From NCBI RefSeq assembly GCF_022637415.1, contig NZ_CP093340.1, forward strand, positions 3,057,501-3,121,500: a stretch of DNA of 64,000 bases. Direction: 5' to 3'. This DNA is from Luteimonas sp. S4-F44. GTDB taxonomy: Bacteria; Pseudomonadota; Gammaproteobacteria; Xanthomonadales; Xanthomonadaceae. The position numbers were made by a program, and so were the translations under genes. The number at the start of each line of letters is the position of its first letter. Position 1 is the stretch's first letter. Below, in pieces: positions 39,438-50,877 of the stretch. The notes beneath the pieces were generated by a model, which had not been told where the DNA came from, made no database searches, and was given only the letters and a program-made list of their open reading frames with translations.

Positions 39438-41450
39438 ATGTTCCATTCCCGAGCCCCCACGACCGCGGGTGCGCCGCAACGTTGGGCGGCCCTGGTTTGG
39501 GCCGCCGGCCCCGTCCTCGTGGTGATCGGTATCACGACCCACGGGCTGTGGGCGCAGGCCCCCTGGGAACGCTTCGCGCTCGCGCTGGGACTGGCGCTGA
39601 CGGCCGCCGCGCTGGCGTGGCCGGCCGTGCGCTGGCTGCGCTGGCACTGGGCATCGGCCTTGATCGCGATCTGGAGCGCTGCATTGCTGCTGTTCGCCGG
39701 CCCCCGGCCGGTGTTTGCCGTCGCACTGCTGGCGCTCGCGGCGATGGCGACCGGGCTGCGCTGGGTGCCTGCGCGGCTTCCAGCACGTGCGGCCATCGCG
39801 GCCATCCTCGGTTATGCAGCCATCGCCGGCGCCGCGGGCTGGCTGCTCCCGCTGCCGATGCACCGCACGCCGGTGTGGTTGGTCGTGCTGGTGGTGCTCG
39901 TCGCACTCGGCCGTAAGGCGCTCGTCGCCGAATTGCGCGCATCTGCAGGTGCGTGGCGTGAGGCCGCAGCCGAGCACCCTCGCGCCCTGGCGTGGGGCGT
40001 GATGCTGCTGGGCCTGGCCTCGACCGGCGCCTGGTTGCCGACGATGCAGATGGACGACCTCACCTACCATCTCAACCTGCCCGCGCAGTTGGCCTTGCAC
40101 GCGCGTTACCAGGCCGCACCCCAGCATGGCGTCTGGGCGTTCGCGCCGTGGCTGGGCGATATCGGCCAGGGGATCGCATGGTCGATCGCCGGCCAGGAAG
40201 CGCGCGGCGCGCTCAACGCGTTCTGGCTGATCGCCGCGGCCTTGGCGCTGGGCGGCTGCGCGCGGGCACTGGGGGCAACGCCGTTGGAGCGCAACGCGGC
40301 GATCGCGCTGTTCGCGAGCTTCCCGCCCCTGGTCTGGCTGACCGCCGGCATGCAGACCGAGCTGCCGGCGATGGCGGTGCTGTTCGGGTTGGGCACCGTG
40401 CTCGCCCATCGCGAAAACGACGGACCGCGGCTGATGGCGGCTGCGCTGCTGCTGGCAGCCCTCGCTGCGCTCAAGCCAATCCATGCGCTCTCGGCTTTGC
40501 CGCTGCTGGCATGGGCCGGCATGCGTGGGTGGCCGCGCGCGCACGCACGACGCTGGGCGATGGCGCTCGCTGCCGGTCTGTTGGTCGCCGGCTCGAGTTA
40601 CGCCAACGCCTGGTGGCACACCGGCAACCCGGTGCTGCCGCTGTTCAATTCGGTGTTTCAATCGCCATTCCATCCCCCCGAGAACATGGGCGACGACCGC
40701 TGGCACGCGGGGCTGGGCCTCGACCTGCCCTGGCAGCTCACCTTCGCCAGCAGCCGTTATGTCGAAGCCTGGGATGGCGGCGCCGGCTTTCTGCTGATCG
40801 GATTGGCCGGTGGCTGGCTGCTCGCGCTTGGACGGCGTGCCACACGCGGGTTCGCGCTCGCGGTCGCCTGCGTCGCCTTGCTGCCATTGCTGCCGATGCA
40901 GTACGCGCGCTATGCCTATCCGGGCATCGCGCTGCTGATCGTCGCCTGCCTGCCCGGCAGTCGTGCCCAGGTCGGCGACCGGGCTTGGCGTTGGGGCATC
41001 GTTGCGCTGTGCGCGCTGAACCTCGCGTTCCAAGCGAACGCGGGATGGACCCACCACAGCGCCGCACTCAAGCGCACCCTGCGCGCACCGGGCGACGCCT
41101 CGGCGGTGCTGCCGCACTACGTCGCCGAGCGGACCCTGATTGCCGAGCTCCCTGACGACGATGGCATCGTGCTGGCCACCGATCCCCAGCGCGGCTACAT
41201 CGCCGAACTCGCCGGTCGCGGACGGCTGATGTCGCTGCACGCACCGACACTTGCTGCCGCGCGGCTGGCTGCCGACGCCGATCCGTCCGGCGACGCGTGG
41301 CGCCGAGTGCTCTCCGACACCGAGGCGCGCTGGATTCTGGTCACCGAGGCCGACGCGTCGCCGGCATTGCGCGCCGGCCTGGCCGCGAGCGGCGCGGTCC
41401 GTGTCCGCAGCCTCAACGGCATCGCGCTATGGCGGCGCGGGCAGGCGTGA
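39438..41450 (+). CDS. Multi-spanning membrane protein, GT-C glycosyltransferase-like
   Basis: 670 residues from the ATG at 39438 (AGGA six bases upstream; a GTG at 39420 is possible). About twelve hydrophobic helices and a short loop with [14 protein letters not shown] after the early TM block. An acidic residue pair in the first large loop is what GT-C glycosyltransferases use for catalysis and metal binding, and the YH motif recalls that group. The C-terminal 130 residues are soluble. The next gene, a GtrA-family protein, begins 7 bp later. GT-C enzymes and GtrA proteins often work together in transfer of polyprenyl-linked sugars, so a role in modifying LPS or a cell-surface glycan is likely. 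The substrate is unknown. Confidence 0.6.
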   Translation: MFHSRAPTTAGAPQRWAALVWAAGPVLVVIGITTHGLWAQAPWERFALALGLALTAAALAWPAVRWLRWHWASALIAIWSAALLLFAGPRPVFAVALLALAAMATGLRWVPARLPARAAIAAILGYAAIAGAAGWLLPLPMHRTPVWLVVLVVLVALGRKALVAELRASAGAWREAAAEHPRALAWGVMLLGLASTGAWLPTMQMDDLTYHLNLPAQLALHARYQAAPQHGVWAFAPWLGDIGQGIAWSIAGQEARGALNAFWLIAAALALGGCARALGATPLERNAAIALFASFPPLVWLTAGMQTELPAMAVLFGLGTVLAHRENDGPRLMAAALLLAALAALKPIHALSALPLLAWAGMRGWPRAHARRWAMALAAGLLVAGSSYANAWWHTGNPVLPLFNSVFQSPFHPPENMGDDRWHAGLGLDLPWQLTFASSRYVEAWDGGAGFLLIGLAGGWLLALGRRATRGFALAVACVALLPLLPMQYARYAYPGIALLIVACLPGSRAQVGDRAWRWGIVALCALNLAFQANAGWTHHSAALKRTLRAPGDASAVLPHYVAERTLIAELPDDDGIVLATDPQRGYIAELAGRGRLMSLHAPTLAAARLAADADPSGDAWRRVLSDTEARWILVTEADASPALRAGLAASGAVRVRSLNGIALWRRGQA

Positions 41451-41457
41451 CCGTGCG

Positions 41458-41841
41458 ATGGGATTGAAGCGACAGGGCGGCAGCTACCTGCTGATCGGCG
41501 GCTTGCAGTGGCTGCTCGACTGGGCGGTGATGGTCGCACTCAGCCACGCCGGACTGCCGGTCCGCCAGGCCAACGTGGTCGGCCGGATCTGCGGCGCCTT
41601 GATGGGGTTCTGGTTGAACGGGCGCTTCACATTCGGCGCGGATGGCCGTGGCCCCAACCGGACGCAGTTGCTGCGCTTCTTGGTGATGTGGGCACTGATG
41701 ACGGTACTCAGCACCTGGGCGATCGGCCACATCGACGACTACCTCGGCCGGCACTGGGCATGGCTCGCCAAGCCGCTGGTCGAGATCGCGCTGGGCGCAC
41801 TCGGCTTCGTGGTCTCGCGGCAGTGGGTGTACAAGCGCTAG
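41458..41841 (+). CDS. GtrA-family membrane protein (putative polyprenyl-linked sugar flippase)
   Basis: 127 residues, four TM helices, typical GtrA size. It shows the family pattern: an early glycine-rich helix (SYLLIGGLQWLLDWAVM), NVVGRICGALMGFWLNGRFTF in the second helix region, and FVVSRQWVYKR at the C-terminus. GtrA proteins are thought to move undecaprenyl-phosphate sugars across the inner membrane. It is 7 bp downstream of the GT-C-like gene, so one transcript is likely. It converges on atpC with a terminator between. Confidence 0.88.
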   Translation: MGLKRQGGSYLLIGGLQWLLDWAVMVALSHAGLPVRQANVVGRICGALMGFWLNGRFTFGADGRGPNRTQLLRFLVMWALMTVLSTWAIGHIDDYLGRHWAWLAKPLVEIALGALGFVVSRQWVYKR

Positions 41842-41869
41842 CTGCGCGCTGCGCCCCAAGGAAGCCCGC

Positions 41870-41898
41870 AAAGAAAAACGCCGGCACAAGGCCGGCGT
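41870..41898 (-). terminator. Rho-independent terminator of the atp operon
   Basis: An 8-bp stem ACGCCGGC / GCCGGCGT with loop ACAAG (41878-41898). On the minus strand it is followed by TTTTTCTTT. It lies 28 bp past the atpC stop. There is no T-run on the plus-strand side, so it serves the atp operon better than gtrA. Confidence 0.92.
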
Positions 41899-41925
41899 CA
41901 TCGAACGAATGTACCGCGAAACGGC

Positions 41926-42348
41926 TCAGTGCTTGAGCGTCTTGCGCAGGCGCTCGAGTGCCTGCAACTGGACGACCGCTTCGGCAAGCTTCTGCTGCGC
42001 TTCGGCCACGTCCATCGCCTCGCCGCGTCCGGCGAGCACACGCTCGGCCTCGTCCTTGGCCGCCTTGACTGCGGCCTCGTCGATATCGTCGGCACGGATC
42101 GCGGTATCGGCCAGGATCGTCACAACCTGGGGCTGCACCTCGAGGATGCCGCCGCCGATCGCGAAATCGAGCACCTCGCCATTGGGCTGGGTGACCACGA
42201 CCTTGCCGGGCTTGAGACGGGTGATCAGCGGCGCGTGGCGCGGCGCGATGCCGAGCTCGCCCAGTTCCCCGGTGGCGACGACCAGGGTCGCCTCGCCGTG
42301 GAAGATCTCGGCCTCTGCACTGACGATGTCGCAACGGATGGTGCTCAT
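41926..42348 (-). CDS. atpC: F-type ATP synthase epsilon subunit
   Basis: 140 residues, normal length. Epsilon is part of the central rotor stalk and can inhibit ATP hydrolysis. The N-terminal beta-sandwich shows [17 protein letters not shown] and [14 protein letters not shown]; the C-terminal helical hairpin is rich in Ala/Glu/Lys. It is the last gene of atpIBEFHAGDC and is followed by the operon terminator. The gap to atpD is 102 bp. Confidence 0.97.
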   Translation of the reverse strand: MSTIRCDIVSAEAEIFHGEATLVVATGELGELGIAPRHAPLITRLKPGKVVVTQPNGEVLDFAIGGGILEVQPQVVTILADTAIRADDIDEAAVKAAKDEAERVLAGRGEAMDVAEAQQKLAEAVVQLQALERLRKTLKH

Positions 42349-42450
42349 GGGCTTGGCTCGCTTTGCTCGCTCAACTTACATTCGTGATGCGAGATCGGTG
42401 ACGGCGAACATCGCCCCCGGACACCGATCCGATTCACCGAAGATCGCCGC

Positions 42451-43950
<1,500 letters not shown>

Positions 43951-44811
43951 TTACACCGCTGCGGCACCGCCGACGATCTCGGAGATTTCCTGTGTGATCG
44001 CCGCCTGGCGGGCCTTGTTGTAGACCAGATTCAGCGTGTCGATCAGCTTGGTCGCGTTGTCGCTGGCGGCCTTCATCGCCACCATGCGCGCGGCGTGCTC
44101 GGAGGCCACGTTCTCCATCACCGCCTGATAGACCAGCGATTCGATGTAGCGGGTGAGCACGTGGGCGAGCACCGATTCGGCGTCCGGCTCGTAGATGTAA
44201 TCCCAGTCGTGCTTGACCACCTTCGTCTCCGAGGTCGGCAGCGGCAGCAGCTGGTCGAAGCTGGCCTTCTGGGTCATCGTGTTGACGAAGTGGTTGTAGG
44301 CTAGGAATACCCGGTCCAGGCGGCCGTCGGTGTAGCCGTCGAGCATCACCTTGATGATGCCGACCAGCTGTTCGACTTCCGGCGTATCGCCGATGTGGGT
44401 CACGCTGGCGAGCATGTCGACCTTCAGACGGCGGAAGAACACCGTCGCCTTCTGGCCGATCGTCACCACGTCGACCTGCACGCCCTTGTCCTGCCACTGA
44501 CGGATCTCGCCGAGCAGCTTGCGGAACAGATTGTTGTTCAGGCCGCCGGCCAGGCCGCGGTCCGAAGAGACAACGATGTAGCCGACCCGCTTGATCTCGC
44601 GCTCGACCAGGTAGGGGTGCTGGAACTCGGAGCTGGCCTGCGCCAGGTGCCCGATCAGCTGCCGCATGGCGTTGGCGTACGGACGCGAGGACCGCATCCG
44701 GTCCTGCGCCTTGCGGATCTTCGATGCGGAGACCATCTCCAGCGCGCGCGTCACCTTGCGGGTGTTCTGCACGCTCTTGATCTTGGTCTTGATTTCCCGT
44801 CCACCAGCCAT
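43951..44811 (-). CDS. atpG: F-type ATP synthase gamma subunit
   Basis: 286 residues, typical length. It is the rotating central shaft of F1. The N-terminal helix ([26 protein letters not shown]) and the C-terminal helix ([34 protein letters not shown]) form the coiled coil and are fully conserved. There is a 123-bp gap to atpA that contains a strong hairpin, and a 99-bp gap to atpD. Confidence 0.98.
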   Translation of the reverse strand: MAGGREIKTKIKSVQNTRKVTRALEMVSASKIRKAQDRMRSSRPYANAMRQLIGHLAQASSEFQHPYLVEREIKRVGYIVVSSDRGLAGGLNNNLFRKLLGEIRQWQDKGVQVDVVTIGQKATVFFRRLKVDMLASVTHIGDTPEVEQLVGIIKVMLDGYTDGRLDRVFLAYNHFVNTMTQKASFDQLLPLPTSETKVVKHDWDYIYEPDAESVLAHVLTRYIESLVYQAVMENVASEHAARMVAMKAASDNATKLIDTLNLVYNKARQAAITQEISEIVGGAAAV

Positions 44812-44850
44812 TTAGCTCGCTCCGCTTGCGGTGATTCGTGATCGGGACAT

Positions 44851-44871
44851 CGCGATTCGAAGCGAATCGCG
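44851..44871. repeat. Palindrome between atpA and atpG
   Basis: Perfect 9-bp inverted repeat CGCGATTCG-AAG-CGAATCGCG inside a 123-bp intra-operon gap. The flanks repeat fragments such as GATTCGTGATCG and TCACGCACC, reminiscent of small intergenic repeats in Xanthomonadaceae. With no U-run it is more likely an mRNA processing or stabilising element than a terminator. Confidence 0.6.
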
Positions 44872-44934
44872 TGCCGTCACGCACCTGTTGTTGCTGTTAC
44901 GCATCACCCATCACGCACCACCCGCCCCGCCGGC

Positions 44935-46485
44935 TCAGAAGGAGCCGGTGGCCTTGAACTCGCTGATGCCCTTCTTGAACGCCGCCTCGATCTCGTCGTT
45001 CCAGCCGCCCGAGGCGTTGATCTTCTCGATCAGTGCGCCGTCGGTGTTGTCGAAGTGGGCATGCAGGCCTTCTTCGAATGCCAGGATCTTGGAGACCGGC
45101 ACGTCGTCGAGGTAGCCCTCGTTGACCGCGTAGATCGACAGCGCCTGGTGGGCGATCGACATCGGCCGGTACTGCTTCTGCTTCATCAGTTCGGTCACGC
45201 GCTGGCCGCGCTCGAGCTGCTTGCGGGTCGCCTCGTCGAGGTCGGAGGCGAACTGCGCGAACGCCGCCAGCTCGCGGTACTGCGCCAGCGAGATGCGGAT
45301 GCCGCCCGAGAGCTTCTTGATGATCTTGGTCTGCGCCGAGCCGCCGACGCGCGACACCGAGATACCGGCGTTCACCGCCGGACGGATGCCCGCGTTGAAC
45401 AGGTCGGTTTCCAGGAAGATCTGGCCGTCGGTGATCGAGATCACGTTGGTCGGCACGAACGCGGACACGTCGCCAGCCTGGGTCTCGATGATCGGCAGCG
45501 CGGTCAGCGAGCCGGTCTGGCCCTTGACCTCGCCATTGGTGAACTTCTCGACGTACTCCTCGGACACGCGCGCGGCGCGCTCGAGCAGACGCGAGTGCAG
45601 ATAGAACACGTCGCCCGGATACGCTTCGCGGCCCGGCGGGCGCTTGAGCAGCAGCGAGATCTGGCGGTACGCCACCGCCTGCTTGGACAGGTCGTCATAG
45701 ACGATCAGCGCGTCCTGGCCGCGGTCCATGAAGTACTCGCCCATCGTGCAGCCCGAGTAGGCGCTGATGTACTGCATCGCGGCCGACTCGGACGCGGTCG
45801 CGGCAACGACGATCGTGTGCGCCAGCGCGCCGTTCTCTTCGAGGCGACGCACGATGTTGGCGACGGTCGAGGCCTTCTGGCCGATCGCCACGTACACGCA
45901 CTTGATGCCGGTGTTCTTCTGGTTGATCACCGCGTCGATCGCCATCGCGGTCTTGCCGGTCTGGCGGTCGCCGATGACCAGCTCACGCTGGCCGCGGCCG
46001 ATCGGAATCATCGCGTCGACCGACTTGTAGCCGGTCTGCACCGGTTGGTCGACCGACTTGCGCCAGATCACGCCCGGCGCCACGCGCTCGACCGGCGCGC
46101 TGAGCTTGGCGTCGATCGGACCCTTGCCGTCGATCGGCTCGCCGAGCGCGTTGACCACGCGGCCGAGCAGTTCCGGACCGACCGGCACTTCGAGGATGCG
46201 GCCGGTGGTCTTGGCCACGTCGCCTTCGCGCAGGTGCTCGTAGTCGCCCAGCACCACCGCACCGACCGAATCGCGCTCGAGGTTGAGCGCCAGCGCGAAG
46301 GTGTCGTTGGGCAGTTCGATCATCTCGCCCTGCATCACGTCGGCCAGGCCGTGCAGACGCACGATGCCGTCGGACACGCTGGTGACCGTGCCTTCGTTGC
46401 GCGACTCGGCGGACAGCTTGACCTTCTCGATGCGGGACTTGATCAGCTCGCTGATCTCGGAGGGATTGAGGTGCGTGGTAGCCAT
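44935..46485 (-). CDS. atpA: F-type ATP synthase alpha subunit
   Basis: 516 residues, normal length. Non-catalytic nucleotide-binding subunit of F1 with P-loop [27 protein letters not shown], and the arginine finger region [20 protein letters not shown]. The start [16 protein letters not shown] has an AAGGGA SD. It lies between atpH (52 bp) and atpG (123 bp). Confidence 0.99.
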   Translation of the reverse strand: MATTHLNPSEISELIKSRIEKVKLSAESRNEGTVTSVSDGIVRLHGLADVMQGEMIELPNDTFALALNLERDSVGAVVLGDYEHLREGDVAKTTGRILEVPVGPELLGRVVNALGEPIDGKGPIDAKLSAPVERVAPGVIWRKSVDQPVQTGYKSVDAMIPIGRGQRELVIGDRQTGKTAMAIDAVINQKNTGIKCVYVAIGQKASTVANIVRRLEENGALAHTIVVAATASESAAMQYISAYSGCTMGEYFMDRGQDALIVYDDLSKQAVAYRQISLLLKRPPGREAYPGDVFYLHSRLLERAARVSEEYVEKFTNGEVKGQTGSLTALPIIETQAGDVSAFVPTNVISITDGQIFLETDLFNAGIRPAVNAGISVSRVGGSAQTKIIKKLSGGIRISLAQYRELAAFAQFASDLDEATRKQLERGQRVTELMKQKQYRPMSIAHQALSIYAVNEGYLDDVPVSKILAFEEGLHAHFDNTDGALIEKINASGGWNDEIEAAFKKGISEFKATGSF

Positions 46486-46537
46486 CGGGGATTCCCTTGT
46501 GTCGGCGTCGCCGCCGGCGTTGCAATTGAAATTCGTG

Positions 46538-47059
46538 TCAGTGCGCCAGCGCGGACTGCAGGCGCGCCAGCTTGCCCTTCAGCGAGCCGTCGATCACCAC
46601 ATCGCCCGCCGCGATCACCGCGCCGCCGATCAGTGAGTCGTCGACCGCGGTCTCGACCTGGACCTCGCGACCGAAGCGGCGCTTGAGCGCGCTGCGGATC
46701 TGCTCGACCTCGGTGTCGGGCAGCGCGGTGGCCGACGTGATCTTGGCCAGCACCACGTGTTCGGCCTCGGCGCGCAGTTGCTCGTAGAGTCCGGCGATCT
46801 CGGGCAGCTGCGGCAAGCGGCCGTTCTCGGCCAGCAACGCCAGGAACGAGGCGAACGCCTCGTCCGCACCCTCGGGGGCGAGCAGCGCGACGGCATCGGC
46901 ATGCGTCAGCGCCGGGTGACCCAGCACCGTGGCGGCCTGCGGATCAGCGGCGATGCGCGCCGAGAACGCCAGCGCGTCCGACCACGGCGCGAACCGGCCG
47001 GCATCGCGCGCGATCGCGAACGCGGCGCGGGCATAGGGACGGGCGATCGTCAGCGTCAT
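46538..47059 (-). CDS. atpH: F-type ATP synthase delta subunit
   Basis: 173 residues, close to the E. coli delta (177). It links F1 to the peripheral stalk. The N-terminal helical bundle begins [16 protein letters not shown], the family signature, and the C-terminal region has [31 protein letters not shown]. It is 10 bp downstream of atpF and 52 bp upstream of atpA. Confidence 0.97.
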   Translation of the reverse strand: MTLTIARPYARAAFAIARDAGRFAPWSDALAFSARIAADPQAATVLGHPALTHADAVALLAPEGADEAFASFLALLAENGRLPQLPEIAGLYEQLRAEAEHVVLAKITSATALPDTEVEQIRSALKRRFGREVQVETAVDDSLIGGAVIAAGDVVIDGSLKGKLARLQSALAH

Positions 47060-47069
47060 CGTGTCGGCC

Positions 47070-47540
47070 TCAGATCTCAGCAGCGAGTTCGTCGAGCAGC
47101 GCCTTGTGGGCGTTGGCGTCGATCTCGCGCTTGAGCAGGCGCTCGGCGCCGGTCACCGCCAGCATCGAGACCTGACGACGCAGATCCTCGCGTGCCCGCG
47201 TGGCCGACGCCTGGATCTCGGCGTCGAACAGCGCCTTCTGGCGCAGCCCTTCGGTGACGGCCTCAGACTTGGCGGCATCGACGATCTGGTTGGCGCGCTG
47301 GTGCGCCTGCTCGATGATCTCATTGGCCTTCACACGCGCGGCCTTGAGTTCCTCGTTGGCGGTTTCCTGCGCCAGCGCGAGCGCGCGCTGGCTGTTGTCG
47401 GCGGCGGCCAGGCCATCGGCGATCTTCTTCTGGCGCTCTTCGATGGCATTGAGCAACGGCGGCCAGATCTTGGTCGCGATGAGCCAGATCAGGGCGGCGA
47501 ACGCAATCGCCTGTGCAATTAGGGTCAGACCGATATTCAT
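47070..47540 (-). CDS. atpF: F-type ATP synthase b subunit
   Basis: 156 residues, the E. coli length. Peripheral stalk protein with one N-terminal TM helix (about 4-26, [20 protein letters not shown]) followed by a long charged helix that dimerises and ends at the delta subunit. [27 protein letters not shown] is the conserved tether. It follows atpE after a 108-bp gap with two strong hairpins. Confidence 0.98.
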   Translation of the reverse strand: MNIGLTLIAQAIAFAALIWLIATKIWPPLLNAIEERQKKIADGLAAADNSQRALALAQETANEELKAARVKANEIIEQAHQRANQIVDAAKSEAVTEGLRQKALFDAEIQASATRAREDLRRQVSMLAVTGAERLLKREIDANAHKALLDELAAEI

Positions 47541-47568
47541 GGGCTTGTGGCTGCCTGTCGTGAAGGGG

Positions 47569-47626
47569 CGGGCATGCGTACATGCCCGCTGTCATCGCCG
47601 ATGCGGCCGTAGGTCGGCCGCATCGG
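47569..47626. repeat. Two hairpins between atpE and atpF
   Basis: Hairpin 1 is CGGGCATG-CGTA-CATGCCCG (47569-47588) and hairpin 2 is CCGATGCGGCC with a 7-base loop and GGCCGCATCGG (47598-47626), both perfect. They sit just after the gene for the c subunit, the most abundant subunit. There is no U-run, so they are likely 3' protectors or partial attenuators that raise atpE over atpF. Confidence 0.7.
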
Positions 47627-47648
47627 AAAGCGCCTGCGCTCGTCCGGA

Positions 47649-48023
<375 letters not shown>

Positions 48024-48818
48024 TCAGTGGCTGTCTTCGGCGAGGCTGAGGTAGACGATCGACAGCATCATGAAGATGAAGGCCTGCAGCGGAATAACCA
48101 GCAGATGGAACAGCATCCAGCCCAGGCCCAGCACGCCGCCGCCGAGCATGCCCAGCAGGCCGGCGCCGCCCAGCACCCAGATCAGCAGGAACACGATCTC
48201 GCCGCCGAACATGTTGCCGAACAGTCGCATCGCCAGCGAAATCGGCTTGCTCAGCCACTCGACGATGTTGAGGATCAAGTTGAACGGCACCATCCACTTG
48301 CCGAACGGTGCGGTCAGAAATTCCTTGGTCAGCCCGCCCAGGCCCTTGGACCGCAGCGCGAAGAAGACTGTCAGGAAGAACACGCTGATCGACAGGCCCA
48401 GCGTCGCATTGACGTCGGCGGTCGGCACCGGCTTCCAGTAATGCACGCCGGCCAGCTCGAGCGGCTTGGCGATGAAGTCTGCCGGAATCATCTTCAGCAG
48501 GTTCATCAGCAGGATCCAGAAGAACAGCGTGATCGCGATCGGCGTCACCAGTTTGCTGGTGCCGTGATACGTGTCGCGCGCCTGCTTGTCGACGAACTCC
48601 AGACAGATCTCGACGAACGCCTGCCACTTGCCCGGCACGCCGGACGTCGCCTTGCGCGTCGCCATCCAGAACATCAGCACCATCAGGCCGCCCATCAGCA
48701 GCGAGGTGATCAGCGTGTCCAGATGCAACGCCCAGAAGCCGCCCTCTTCGTTCCAGACGAGGTTCTGCAGGTGATGCTGGATGTAGCTGGTTGGGGTCAG
48801 TTCCGAATCAGCCGCCAT
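48024..48818 (-). CDS. atpB: F-type ATP synthase a subunit
   Basis: 264 residues from the ATG at 48818 (MAADSELTPTSYIQHH). The frame is open for 25 more residues, but family length and start position favour 48818. Five to six TM helices form the proton half-channels. The essential arginine lies in SLAMRLFGNMFGGE, and Gly/Gln partners are in the final helix (PLQAFIFMMLSIVYLS). It follows atpI after 43 bp. Confidence 0.97.
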   Translation of the reverse strand: MAADSELTPTSYIQHHLQNLVWNEEGGFWALHLDTLITSLLMGGLMVLMFWMATRKATSGVPGKWQAFVEICLEFVDKQARDTYHGTSKLVTPIAITLFFWILLMNLLKMIPADFIAKPLELAGVHYWKPVPTADVNATLGLSISVFFLTVFFALRSKGLGGLTKEFLTAPFGKWMVPFNLILNIVEWLSKPISLAMRLFGNMFGGEIVFLLIWVLGGAGLLGMLGGGVLGLGWMLFHLLVIPLQAFIFMMLSIVYLSLAEDSH

Positions 48819-48861
48819 AAGATCGAAGACCTGCCTGTGTTTGAAATTCAGTGCCCAAGTG

Positions 48862-49239
48862 TCAGGAGCCGGCCGGAGGCCTGGCCATCGCAAGCAACTG
48901 CGCGAAGAGCGCGACGACGACCCCGGCGAGCATCGGAACCGGCGGCAAACCCGCCATTCCTGTGCCCAGCAGCAACACGGCCACCACCACGACCCACTTC
49001 AGCGCCATTCCCGCCAGCAGCCGCGCAAGCGCACCTGCCGAAGGATTGACCCCGCCCCCCAGCGCAATCACGCTCGACAGCCAGCCGCCGATCGCGATCG
49101 CCGCGCCGCCCAGTACAGCCGCCAGCGCCCAGGCGCCATCCTTTGCAAGGAAGGCCACGGCCGTCACTGCGATCGCCACCGCCTGCCAGACGAGTGCGCG
49201 CTGTGTCAGCCGCCGACCGACAGCGACGGATGTCAACAC
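48862..49239 (-). CDS. atpI: ATP synthase assembly protein I
   Basis: 125 residues if translation starts at GTG 49239, which has AGGA seven bases upstream. The frame stays open to 49329, but those residues overlap the predicted promoter. Four TM helices and a short soluble N-terminus (SVAVGRRLTQRALVWQ) fit AtpI, which helps assemble the c ring and may supply Mg2+. First gene of the atp operon. The sequence is poorly conserved, as usual for AtpI; the call rests mostly on topology and position. Confidence 0.85.
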   Translation of the reverse strand: MLTSVAVGRRLTQRALVWQAVAIAVTAVAFLAKDGAWALAAVLGGAAIAIGGWLSSVIALGGGVNPSAGALARLLAGMALKWVVVVAVLLLGTGMAGLPPVPMLAGVVVALFAQLLAMARPPAGS

Positions 49240-49301
49240 ATCAGGATCCTGGGCATCTGAGGGACACGGAACGCGTCGAAACGGCCCCGTCGAGCCGCAA
49301 A

Positions 49302-49331
49302 AGTATAGCAGCGGAGCCATTTGGCCCACAA
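49302..49331 (-). promoter_or_regulatory. Promoter of the atp operon
   Basis: Minus strand: -35 TTGTGG (49326-49331), 18-base spacer, -10 TATACT (49302-49307). Predicted start near 49294, leaving about a 55-base leader before the atpI GTG start. This is the only good vegetative promoter in the region upstream of atpI. Confidence 0.7.
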
Positions 49332-49388
49332 CCGGCGAAGGTCCTGTTCCCGGCTGGGGGCCGACGCCAGCAAATCCTTAGCCCCATT

Positions 49389-49528
49389 CATAATTTTCTT
49401 CGCAGCCGCGCGGAACTTGTGCCCGTCCGCGGGGTCCGATCTACGTGCCCGATCTGCCGTACTTTCCTCGTCGGTCGTGTCCGCAGATCGCCACCCGAGC
49501 CCTGGCCCGCCGCCGGGGCTCTTTTTTT
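49389..49528 (+). ncRNA. Candidate small RNA divergent from the atp operon
   Basis: Plus strand: a -10-like CATAAT at 49389-49394, then a 7-bp inverted repeat GATCTGC / GCAGATC (49451-49457 with 49483-49489), then a terminator with T7. No coding frame with a usable start and SD fits. The unit of roughly 120 nt resembles an sRNA gene, but the -35 is not clear and no family is recognised. Confidence 0.35.
49497..49528 (+). terminator. Rho-independent terminator on the plus strand
   Basis: GAGCCC (49497-49502) pairs with GGGCTC (49516-49521), directly followed by seven T residues (49522-49528). The loop is GC-rich and may fold further. A genuine terminator with no annotated gene upstream on the plus strand, which is the main evidence for a non-coding transcript here. 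Confidence 0.75.
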
Positions 49529-49869
49529 GGCGCTGCCGTTGCGTCGAAGGGACAGCGGCCTGCCGCCCGGTAGCCGCCCTTCCCTCGGCGAGGCCCTGCG
49601 CAGTCCGGCCACGCCCAGCACGCGTGGCATTCGCATGGATGCGCGACAGTGGCCGCGCATACCCTCCGTGCTCACCCTGCCTTGACCCGGGCGCGCCCCG
49701 CGTCGCGAATCGGTCTGGCCCGGCCAACCGCGCAGGCCGCCCGTCTCCAGATCCCCCGCCGCTGGCCGACCCGGACATCCATGAACGGACCGTTCGTTAT
49801 TCGCGCCATCACTTCACGCCGGCAAGACCTTCACTTACCGACCATCGCCTCCTCTCCCACGACCTTGGC
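49529..49869. other. Leader/intergenic region before the outer-membrane barrel gene
   Basis: About 340 bp. The barrel protein's frame remains open through this region but the sequence before the signal peptide is Arg/Pro-rich and unlike an exported protein, so it is treated as untranslated. No clear promoter boxes or SD were found. Confidence 0.45.
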
Positions 49870-50796
49870 ATGCCGATGTCCTCGACGCCCTTCCGCACCC
49901 TCGCTTTGGCCGCCCTGCCTGCCGCCGTGGTTCTGGCCACGCTCGCGATGCCCGCCCAGGCCCAGAGCCGCGACGACCGCTTCGTCCTGCGCCTGAGCGC
50001 ATTCAATCCCGAGGCCAAGCTGGGGTTCTCGGGCGACGGCACCGTCACTGATGGCACCGACGAGGCGACCTTCGGTTTCAACGAGACCTTCAGCACCGGC
50101 CGCGAATGGCGTCCGCGCGGTGCGTTCGGCTTCCGCATCAGCGACCGCCAGGCCCTGGTCGGCAACTACTACGACTACCGTCGCGACGAAACCTGGAACT
50201 ATGGCGGCACCGTGCTCGACCCCGGCACGATCGGCGGCAGCGGCGAGCCGATTGACATCCCCGCCGCCCGCATCGACGGCCGCCTGTCCTTCAGCCTCGC
50301 CAGCCTCAATTACGAGTACAGCGTGGTCAAGAACGACACCTTCCAGTGGGGTCTGGGCCTGGGCGTCACCTATGCCGAACTCGAGGCGTTCGCCAACGGC
50401 GTTTCCGAAGGCACCGATCTTGTGGACCCGCAGTTCGAAACGGTCCGCTGGAAGCGTGACGGCTTTTCGCCCGGTCTGCACACCCGGCTGACCTGGATGC
50501 CCGCCGAGCGCTGGACCGTCGGCCTGGAAGCCCAGTACCTCGACACCCGCTGGGGTGACTTCCTCGACGAGCGCGGCCACTTCGAGCGCGGCGGCCTGAT
50601 CGTCGAGTACATGGTCACCGAGCGCTTCGGCATCCATGCCGGCTACGACTGGTTCCGCCTCAAGCTCTCCGACGACTACAAGGGCACGGCGCGCGCGCCC
50701 GAAGGGATCGACGCCGGCCCCTACCCCTACGGCGGCAAGCTGACCGGCGACCTGAAAGTCCACGGTCCGATGGCGGGTGTGACCTTCCGCTTCTAA
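49870..50796 (+). CDS. Outer-membrane beta-barrel protein of unknown function
   Basis: 308 residues from ATG 49870; ATG 49876 is equally possible. A signal peptide (MSSTPFRTLALAALPAAVVLATLAMPAQAQ) is followed by short alternating amphipathic strands: RFVLRLSAFN, ALVGNYYDY, NYEYSVV, RWTVGLEAQY, FGIHAGYDWFRLKLSD. It ends in GVTFRF, with the terminal Phe recognised by the Bam machinery. It probably forms an eight- to twelve-strand barrel of the OmpW/OMP_b-brl kind, but I cannot place it in a named family. Single-gene unit, followed by a strong terminator. Confidence 0.75.
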   Translation: MPMSSTPFRTLALAALPAAVVLATLAMPAQAQSRDDRFVLRLSAFNPEAKLGFSGDGTVTDGTDEATFGFNETFSTGREWRPRGAFGFRISDRQALVGNYYDYRRDETWNYGGTVLDPGTIGGSGEPIDIPAARIDGRLSFSLASLNYEYSVVKNDTFQWGLGLGVTYAELEAFANGVSEGTDLVDPQFETVRWKRDGFSPGLHTRLTWMPAERWTVGLEAQYLDTRWGDFLDERGHFERGGLIVEYMVTERFGIHAGYDWFRLKLSDDYKGTARAPEGIDAGPYPYGGKLTGDLKVHGPMAGVTFRF

Positions 50797-50824
50797 GCCG
50801 ACTCGCGGGCAACGGATGGACGAC

Positions 50825-50850
50825 GAAGCCGCGGCCAAGGCCGCGGCTTC
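50825..50850 (+). terminator. Terminator after the outer-membrane barrel gene
   Basis: A perfect 12-bp stem GAAGCCGCGGCC / GGCCGCGGCTTC with a two-base loop (probably opening to a four-base loop), followed on the plus strand by GCGCTTTCTGTTCTT. It lies 28 bp past the stop and 27 bp from the stop of the convergent halogenase gene, and may act in both directions. Confidence 0.8.
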
Positions 50851-50877
50851 GCGCTTTCTGTTCTTCTGCGGTTCCGC

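Noticed and set aside
49321..49869. N-terminal extension of the outer-membrane barrel protein
   Set aside because: The frame is open, but the added residues are Arg/Pro-rich and would put the signal peptide in the middle of the protein.
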